IMG/VR virus record: IMGVR_UViG_3300030090_001871
Coordinates: 1 to 20,020 of that record
DNA from: a virus
Length of the DNA stretch: 20,020 nt
Reading direction: 5' to 3' (one strand)
In this document: piece after piece, positions 17,501 to 20,020 of the stretch
Layout: each line of letters opens with the position of its first letter
Position numbering within the stretch: position 1 is the first letter of the stretch
Made by a program: the position numbers and the translations under genes
Notes under the pieces: model-generated
Told to the model about the DNA's origin: nothing
Databases searched by the model: none
What the model saw: the letters and a program-made list of their open reading frames with translations, nothing else

Positions 17501-18247
17501 ATAGGTGAAATAGATGTTGTTACAAGTCTTCCAATAGATACAATTGAAACTGATGAATTAATTAACACTTTTGTTATTTTTGTAAAATCTGGTTTAGTTA
17601 GCGGTAATGTAGATAATTTAAAAATGCAACAACAAATATCTTTATCACCAAGACATTTGCAAGAAAACCCTATAGAAAGCCCTCAAAGTTTATCACCTAC
17701 AACTTTAACTTATGATGAAAGCGTTAAGGGTTGGGTAAGTTTTAAATCTTATATACCTGAACAAGGACTAAGCTTGTCTAAAAACTATTATACTATAAAA
17801 AGCGGTAATTTATATTTACACCATGTTGAAGGTGCTGTTTATGATGCTGAAAATGATACATATAGTTACTCTGTAAATAGAAATACTTTCTATGGTGCTT
17901 TTACAGAATCTTCTTTAACAACTGTATTAAACCAAGAACCATCTACTGTTAAAAGCTTTAATACTATAAACTACGAAGGTAGTCAATCAAGAATATTACA
18001 GTATGAAACATTTAACGATCTTAGTAATATAGATACTTATAATTTACAAAACAAACCTGGTTGGTATGTTAGTTCGCTACACACAGATAAACAAAATGGA
18101 AATATAAAGGAATTTATAGAAAAAGAAGGTAAATGGTTTAACTATATAAAAGGAGACGTTAGCTCTCCTATATCAACCGCTGAATTTAGCTTTCAAGGTT
18201 TAGGCTTCGTACAACAAATAATTAACGCACAAGATAACATAGAGTAA
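8558..18247 (+). CDS. Giant tail/DNA-stabilisation (muzzle-type) structural protein
   Basis: A 3229-residue protein filling almost half the window. Residues 1-60 (NTFVQGKMNKDLDERLLPNG, QYRDAMNVQVSTSEGSDVGT) match the N-terminal signature I recall for the tail stabilisation/muzzle proteins of crAss-like and marine phages, distant relatives of P22 gp10. Blade-like segments follow: FLFWTDGVTEPKKINI (about 127), RYKYEDGEYSAFGPFTD, SRLVYGNYVQNY (about 371), LGVVFGDEFGRETPVFSS. The core resumes at about 1431-1785 (FETEPKEDTGLDIYYEASQA, AEKITKDINPTYGSIQKLFS, LANKDAVFNADGNPQL, ADKQRGAVLRLSQDGL) and again at about 3048-3229 (YDESVKGWVSFKSYIPEQG, VKSFNTINYEGSQSR, KEGKWFNYIKGD). Between these lie two large beta-rich, Gly/Asn/Thr-rich insertions. 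It is far longer than P22 gp10 (about 470) and crAss muzzle proteins. Likely role: closing the portal channel after packaging, forming the tail, and host contact through the insertions (inference). No enzymatic motif was recognised. Confidence 0.75.
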   Translation: MPEIKNTFVQGKMNKDLDERLLPNGQYRDAMNVQVSTSEGSDVGTVQNVLGNEVLGGLDGDCVGSISNEKTNKLYWFITTDTKDAIYEYSQGTLPVPIFIDTKAKTNDAVLEFGSRIITGINIVDDFLFWTDGVTEPKKINITRSRLGTINAVTHTKLVIKDVIVQEDDGSGNLIDIDIKKEHITVIKKKPTSKLNVNLITSPQTTSSGGKPSLFEKTLSRFSYRYKYEDGEYSAFGPFTDVIFNPLYPDGKDNTNYFLPKDPYNLAMLNKVDAIELYDFIGPDTPKDVVQVDILYKQENSTVVYSVASVKRDSTDWNAEGYSQGNSFQQNSSYRGYYSIQYENIYAAVPENQLLRVYDNVPRSALSQEITGSRLVYGNYVQNYSISEEPEVYLDYIQRLNFTPGTNQGIYNFADQGLRSIKSQRNYQLGVVFGDEFGRETPVFSSTNSAIKVPWESGGNLSASQSYQLMAYISSNIPSWVDYYKFYVKQTSGEYYNLVMDKVYTPIEYVEGEDKFDHVWISFPSSDRNKINEDDYLILKKKLDGANTQFAEENRFKILDIQNEAPNAIKFQYKTLGIHTNSASGSYTGLLDDNPNESDLFDATEPDDDPPGIYQFYPQRMDVEGNDIIQVDKSNFENINSGTGASLMPGVVHQEGASTAADLKTNANDTANRYISWNNGTEYSKRYRISNIRLDPNGTDAHYMLKLEESISAIDAGIAKHPTDTNTVHPRLHENLTVQIERKDLKDLDEFSGRFFAKIIRDDDSNSLQDQPGASTLDIFNVLAQANAHWFADSRSDMDADDQAINNFDLATAPSSTHTVATVTGGTATALTTTRAGWSALQAHADTNNAKFFIDNMYFVGGQNGTNVGLARNSGSVVRGTPISYGQQTWTNQLPQPRRVSPGGFIPDANPVPWRTDHPSTSDVVPIGPAEGTINYWPRVLSGGTEQGNSEEINVWTDIRAGVNVEDTYNLYLGQTLQTQSGGTGVSPYYISANYGTSRWSPFAPDSSNASNLLLTEDDILFDGTPAQVGPGVRLGYYERDSISISYPPNENGWLALQRYDDDFPTGYLEVSGSSAQANANVMEGLIITDDTHTGNPTAAGQTAGSRKWRIQGALHNTGYTDNVYGSTNGKVYLHLSFLGPGQDLVPDTIDLSGAKVAGYYSLANHLQGIWGGGAFVANEDYSKTLQDGANGPPYRDTNSVSKEVVIECEGHYVLNIDNYVGVPNGVPRPDSEWYTVPTAPGPGVGQGYDQNYADQHNNQWNINFPSTNENQQYADFADSLTSGTKIKFIDDPNNTVYTINSVRIRKIYNHTLWKRTPVYDHTSSSNEMKPGTSVEEAAIDWAKSLGGNDEATKRSALEQKIKDFGAKDNRRLVYILELDQNPADAAVSPSFNPVDGNNGLTASTFGGVQVVTQDTRNLLGKVVSIPAVFETEPKEDTGLDIYYEASQAIPAEINMTNRELFAPVGCRVEIVEADGTFFSLARNGYQSITDDIILQQWDTTNELRVKIIGRVSDGFNKFSAFSTPIDNYDEKFMRFYRADGSYTTAKINSIQSSTTDFITEFNLESSTIDRHFGLSWYNCFSFGDGVESDRIRDDFNAMKISNGARASTTTEEPYEEDHRKYGLIFSGLYNSNSSLNELNQFIMAEKITKDINPTYGSIQKLFSRNTDLVTFCEDRVVKILANKDAVFNADGNPQLTANVNVLGQTIPFIGDYGISKNPESFAYSSYRAYFADKQRGAVLRLSQDGLTTISDQGMHDWFRDNLRHAGFIVGSYDAYKRTYNITLKEPLSSNLLINSKIETGEYLSTTLEDYQEYLQDVTGSEIGHADFFNFNDANSDGTPDGLAGWNASADWYVSSGMNPGLLAYTVIREYPAIPQGYYQQGRSQGEVLVDSSNEVFGTTTASTDITYMAAYGGGSNGFNNVTGGPPHSQDRIINDSIPSTDYGTIYNLASGVNNNIWYFGQGSGSVTTSPSGGGINSSEWAIIDKGIALQSYPDLNDTSPVSLDPDTSFIRTPMGYSDPTTARNNFFAGTEILNSTAQSGVGLFENVPSGGLTTPMTVFNGEEVEIKLRFHIPPYQNTAQGASDTTNGPSVSNSLTDTPPDTNKPGSGIYKAFEIKLHEGTPAADGSTVIASSLLMDPQGTNQNLPYDYQGNTFNSNYQTNPIFQTNSYAPTLDTSPENEHAFTLKFTNNTTNAGVVVEDLKISVHLIFTDSAGNKYTDPSFQIGSAVLDYLFIVKRYRLEDVGTPAVIVQQDVPAIPATAVSAWTEVIIPDYPAYWSSQTPGVNGVPARDFFELQNNETQFGTSNPPTSQTANGVTINQSDGSVSSSGVTYNWKEGTNNGTTNYQNTYTYADFIYNIDTDTYIATGSNPNDQQPGISETLKVKAASTNWCNLRFFPVDNTGAPKPLEPGAWYVVDIMAEDGQDPETEGTWSPTGNGKIRIYDVINTDIKLDNLNEDGSAWNGELNWGDGGSVLYRYPDHHMGQITNNSTPPGHGNTGYWGGSSDTIFRRSIGLEYYKPNVLDSTRSGNVWTLATGTERFFGDRAYGNWANNNKRYRAIFQLHPNSHKVKGGHTDALNIVFSNVELGINLIKFTKIQNPTNTDATNMGSGNWNDLVGSNIVPAPQQSNTGAWLPHPWYSDESSPAGYGTFHALELSKCYYLKGNGFQDYYGGLNIDTSVYHTGYGDTGVQYQAGAGTHWKMYFSDHPNTNLTTYSTGPGSPIASDDGWELSFNVNPGVDHLRNPRTSTRGNFFGSVTNKKDAVGNTHGLGTFAGFFFNQIWDEGDYKIRANFNDTGPYEILYKAIGSTDYVNYTQVRPNAVCEDISGYIATVYGVDLTHEFSSARIQFNSQGSNAFSFVGAIDNISLTNMTNWFTGGSIDAWSTSGFDPLDDNFIFFDNITNQSNPSIGFVNAPTVNNNADRVQIFQTISQVVTTGEQFLIQFEHDISGGTIECYYFNSNNVGFRTGEISGSGIYNQVHTIGEIDVVTSLPIDTIETDELINTFVIFVKSGLVSGNVDNLKMQQQISLSPRHLQENPIESPQSLSPTTLTYDESVKGWVSFKSYIPEQGLSLSKNYYTIKSGNLYLHHVEGAVYDAENDTYSYSVNRNTFYGAFTESSLTTVLNQEPSTVKSFNTINYEGSQSRILQYETFNDLSNIDTYNLQNKPGWYVSSLHTDKQNGNIKEFIEKEGKWFNYIKGDVSSPISTAEFSFQGLGFVQQIINAQDNIE
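10890..12840 (+). other. Insertion A in the giant tail protein
   Basis: Codons for residues about 780-1428. The segment after GRFFAKIIRDD (core-like) and before FETEPKEDTGLDIYY (core-like) is low in Lys and rich in Gly, Asn, Thr, Ser, Asp and Trp, with beta-like strands (YSLANHLQGIWGGGAFVANE, EVVIECEGHYVLNIDNY) and small disordered Gly/Pro loops (TAPGPGVGQGYDQNYAD). Some parts, such as the stretch near residues 1290-1400, may belong to the core, so limits are approximate. I recognise no named family. Confidence 0.4.
13905..17700 (+). other. Insertion B in the giant tail protein
   Basis: Codons for residues about 1783-3047, between YNITLKEP and TLTYDESVKGWVSFKS, two motifs that I expect to be near neighbours in shorter family members. 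The roughly 1260 residues are beta-rich. They begin with FNDANSDGTPDGLAGWNA (about 1829), the kind of opening seen in CBM4/9-like jelly rolls, and contain further sandwich-like units around 2060-2240 and 2378-2600 as well as the pair at the C-terminal end. The reading frame is intact throughout. A receptor- or glycan-binding role is inference. Confidence 0.45.
16900..17640 (+). other. Two tandem carbohydrate-binding-like jelly rolls
   Basis: Codons for residues about 2782-3028. The first unit ends with VGAIDNISLTNMT (Gly2861-Thr2872) and the second starts immediately with NWFTGGSIDAWSTSGFDP and ends with GNVDNLKM (Gly3016-Met3023). A closing (I/V)DN(I/L) strand and an opening Gly-rich segment with a Trp are classical edges of CBM-like jelly-roll domains in phage and secreted proteins. 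Ligand and exact family are unknown. Confidence 0.45.
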
Positions 18248-18249
18248 CC

Positions 18250-19503
18250 ATGCCACAAATAAGACAATTTAATATAGATCAAAGTATAATGTCTAAATCA
18301 AAGACAAAAAAACAATATAGTATAGTTGGAGATATAAAATCTGAGTACATACTACAAGTTGTTAGTAGTGAAAATAAGTTTTATAATTTTATAAGTAAAA
18401 CTTTTACAGATGATTTTACACCGCAAAATGTTTTAAAAAAATTTTTAGTGTCTGAAGCTGAAAATGGTTTTATTTTGTTTCCTGCTGTAACTGGCGCTAT
18501 AACTTATAAAGTTCTTTTAATAGCTACACCTGAATCAGGAACATCTTTTCTTAGCACTAATTATGGTAGTAGTAGCAATAATGTTATTTGTAAAACAATA
18601 GAGCAGCAAGGAGATGTAACTGTTACTTTAAACTTAGCTACAGCTAATACTAATAGTTATGGTGATCCAACTACACCTGCTAATTTAGAAAATCCACCAG
18701 CGCCTAACATTACCTTTACCGCACCCCCAAACTCAAGCATCAAAACAGCTTTAAATACAAATTATGTAGTTTATAATAGAAAAACAGCCGCTAACGGTTT
18801 TGGTTTAAGATTAACTAGACAACCATTAGATAGTGATTGGTATTACGAAGAAACAGAAGTAATAGTTACAAATCCAGCTGGTGATGGTGTTAGTAATAAC
18901 ACTGTAATCGTAAATAGTTTAACTGGTTTAATTGCTGGTATGGAACTTATATATCACAAAGGAACTACAGCTCCAGCAGCTACTACAACTATTACTAATA
19001 TAAATACCGGTACAAACACAATTACTTTTTCTACTTCGACAGCTTTTGAAAACGGTGAAACTATGACTTTTAGGGCTCATGGTAGTAGTGCTATTAGTTC
19101 TGCTATTGGAGGTGATATTGTATTTGGCCCTGGAAAAGCAACTATGGAAACTTTAACAAAAACAGTTAAATCTGGCGCTACTAGTGCTAATATAACTATT
19201 ACCGATACATATGGTATATCTGGTGGCGGTCACGTTACTGTAAACGGTGTAGGTATTAATAACGCGACAACTAACAATATAAACACGGTAACTGAAGATG
19301 TTGATGGTGGTGGAAGCCCTGATGGTGTTATAGCTATGGATAATTCTTCTACAGTTACAACTGGAACTTTATTAACTTTTACGGGATCAGCTACGCAAAT
19401 AAAATTTACTTTTGACAAACCTGCTATTTCAAATTTTCCATCTGCTGATAAAACAATATATTTAAACTTAGATAACTTTATAACGCCCGGAGCGGCATCG
19501 TAA
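18250..19503 (+). CDS. Beta-rich putative virion protein (tail/fibre-associated)
   Basis: A 417-residue protein. The N-terminal 100 residues (RQFNIDQSIMSKSKTKKQYS, SEYILQVVSSENKFYNFISK, NGFILFPAVTGAITYKVLLI) look like a beta domain that I recall from uncharacterised structural proteins of uncultured marine phages. Residues about 205-285 and 300-390 are two beta segments of similar build, Thr/Asn/Gly-rich, with alternating hydrophobics (NTVIVNSLTGLIAGMELIYH, TITNINTGTNTITFSTS; SANITITDTYGISGGGHVTV). This resembles fibre or spike shafts. There is no signal peptide, membrane span or enzymatic motif. Its ATG is two bases after the giant gene's stop, so translation is probably coupled, and it likely joins the same tail assembly. 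Function remains unassigned. Confidence 0.6.
   Translation: MPQIRQFNIDQSIMSKSKTKKQYSIVGDIKSEYILQVVSSENKFYNFISKTFTDDFTPQNVLKKFLVSEAENGFILFPAVTGAITYKVLLIATPESGTSFLSTNYGSSSNNVICKTIEQQGDVTVTLNLATANTNSYGDPTTPANLENPPAPNITFTAPPNSSIKTALNTNYVVYNRKTAANGFGLRLTRQPLDSDWYYEETEVIVTNPAGDGVSNNTVIVNSLTGLIAGMELIYHKGTTAPAATTTITNINTGTNTITFSTSTAFENGETMTFRAHGSSAISSAIGGDIVFGPGKATMETLTKTVKSGATSANITITDTYGISGGGHVTVNGVGINNATTNNINTVTEDVDGGGSPDGVIAMDNSSTVTTGTLLTFTGSATQIKFTFDKPAISNFPSADKTIYLNLDNFITPGAAS
18868..19420 (+). repeat. Two diverged beta repeats within the 417-residue protein
   Basis: The two segments described for this gene share the pattern: a hydrophobic strand, a Gly turn (GLIAGMEL / GISGGGHVTV), an N/T-rich strand (TTITNINTGTNT / TTNNINTVTED) and a closing strand with TMTFRAHGS or LLTFTGSAT. 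Similarity is at protein pattern level only; the DNA is not obviously repeated, so this is an old duplication or convergent shaft composition. Confidence 0.35.
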
Positions 19504-19505
19504 TT

Positions 19506-19868
19506 ATGCAAATAAATTTAACATCACAAATAGCAAATATATCTTTACAAATAGGTGATCAAGCTTATTTTATACCAAATGATAATATATCATATAATGT
19601 TAATGGGCAAACCTCTTCAACAGATAAACCGTTACTTTTAGGTACTATATCAGGAATTGGTAGTGATTATATAGTTTTAGATTCTACTACTTATGGACCA
19701 TATTACGCTGACTTACAACAAAACGATTTTATTATGTTTTCAAAAAATAAAATAGTAAATAATACTAGCATGTTAGGTTATTACGCTGAAGTAAAATTAA
19801 AAAATAGTTCAACTGCTAAAGCTGAGTTATTTGCTTTAAGTTCTGAGGTTGCTATTAGTAGTAAATAA
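19506..19868 (+). CDS. Small conserved phage protein of unknown function
   Basis: A 120-residue, beta-rich soluble protein. Motifs SLQIGDQAYFIPND (about 15-28), DKPLLLGTISGIGSDYIVLD (about 40-60), NDFIMFSKNKIVNNTSMLGY and YAEVKLKNSSTAKAELFALS, ending SSEVAISSK, match a small protein that I remember as widespread in marine phages next to tail genes. No function is established to my knowledge; a virion or tail-assembly role is inferred from position. Two bases separate it from the previous stop, so it is co-translated with the tail block, and it is the last gene of that block before a 53-base gap. Confidence 0.65.
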   Translation: MQINLTSQIANISLQIGDQAYFIPNDNISYNVNGQTSSTDKPLLLGTISGIGSDYIVLDSTTYGPYYADLQQNDFIMFSKNKIVNNTSMLGYYAEVKLKNSSTAKAELFALSSEVAISSK

Positions 19869-19921
19869 ACGCTAAAAACTGTAACTATATTAATACAGAA
19901 CAAGTTAAATTAAATTAAATT
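19869..19921 (+). promoter_or_regulatory. A/T-rich intergenic leader with TTAAA tandem repeat
   Basis: This 53-base gap ends in three tandem TTAAA units plus TT (19905-19921) directly before an ATG, recalling the AAATTAAA element in the leaders of the capsid and 235-residue genes. A weak five-pair hairpin (19879-19883 with 19894-19898) precedes it without a T run. It probably serves as translation leader; a promoter is possible but no clear consensus is seen. Confidence 0.35.
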
Positions 19922-20020
19922 ATGAGCAATATAACCTTTAGATCATTTAAAAAGGGTGATTATGAAATGTGTTGTGAGTGGTGGAAATGGTGGTGGAAAG
20001 ATATACCTGTTAAAAAAGAA
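19922..20020 (+). CDS. N-terminal part of a GNAT-like acetyltransferase (truncated by window end)
   Basis: An ATG at 19922 opens a frame that remains open for 33 codons to the end of the window. It encodes MSNITFRSFKKGDYEMCCEW, then a tryptophan cluster (WWKWWWK) and DIPVKKE. The opening 'strand - R - x - F - x3 - D - Y/F - helix' fits the first strand and helix of GNAT-fold acetyltransferases, and I recall phage proteins with the same Trp-rich segment annotated that way. The acetyl-CoA binding motif would lie downstream, outside the window, so the enzyme assignment cannot be confirmed here. It follows a 53-base gap rather than the usual 2-4 bases, suggesting a separate translation start from the tail block. 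Confidence 0.55.
   Translation, partial: MSNITFRSFKKGDYEMCCEWWKWWWKDIPVKKE

Noticed and set aside
18232-18249. AGAG near the start of the 417-residue gene as a Shine-Dalgarno site.
   Set aside because: AGAG is short, overlaps the last codon and stop of the giant gene, and is not matched at other starts; coupling by the two-base gap explains initiation as well.
8558-19503. Possible diversity-generating retroelement target in the giant or following protein.
   Set aside because: I see no nearby template repeat, no reverse transcriptase and no C-type lectin-like variable C-terminus; the giant protein ends with conserved core motifs instead.
19879-19898. Hairpin CTGTA-loop-TACAG in the last intergenic gap.
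   Set aside because: Only five pairs, a ten-base loop and no T run after it; too weak to call a terminator.
1-20020. tRNA genes, CRISPR arrays, insertion sequences, integrase or attachment sites.
   Set aside because: None seen: the window is almost entirely coding on one strand, gaps are at most 77 bases and no spaced repeats or cloverleaf-like segments were noticed by eye.

Overview
The window reads as part of the virion structural module of a lytic, tailed dsDNA phage, most likely a short-tailed (podovirus-type) marine phage of the broad P22/crAss-like architecture also seen in uncultured ocean phages. All genes lie on the plus strand, are tightly packed and are strongly AT-rich. Start sites have no convincing Shine-Dalgarno sequence and several sit behind pure A/T leaders. 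That start-site style is typical of Bacteroidota (Flavobacteriia) and their phages, so a marine flavobacterial host is my leading guess. It is an inference; no host gene, tRNA, integrase or attachment site is visible. Family assignments rest on remembered sequence motifs, not on a search.

Layout. Bases 1-87 hold the last 28 codons of an upstream gene; in related phages this place is often taken by the large terminase, but the fragment is too short to identify. The head block follows: portal (93-2513), an acidic scaffold-like protein (2544-3740) and the major capsid protein (3761-5269). A strong hairpin terminator follows the capsid gene. A 282-residue protein of unknown function (5347-6195) comes next, closed by a second hairpin with a UUCG loop. 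The neck/tail block then runs almost without gaps: a 235-residue connector-type protein (6256-6963), a 528-residue connector-type protein with a large internal insertion (6968-8554), a giant 3229-residue tail/DNA-stabilisation-type protein (8558-18247), a 417-residue beta-rich protein (18250-19503) and a 120-residue conserved phage protein (19506-19868). After a 53-base A/T gap a new gene begins and runs off the end (19922-20020); its start resembles phage GNAT-type acetyltransferases.

How the genes work together. Scaffold and capsid protein would assemble a procapsid on the portal ring, DNA is packaged through the portal, and the connector proteins and the giant protein would then seal the vertex and form the short tail. 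No separate long tail fibre or spike gene is seen here. Instead the giant protein looks like a conserved core split by two very large insertions, one of which contains what look like tandem carbohydrate-binding jelly rolls. The 528-residue connector carries a smaller insertion of the same flavour. The simplest reading is that host-surface binding has been built into core tail proteins as inserted domains; this is the most interesting aspect of the window. No CRISPR, insertion sequence, RNA gene, defence system or diversity-generating retroelement was found. No stretch over 300 bases lacks a gene; the longest gap is 77 bases.
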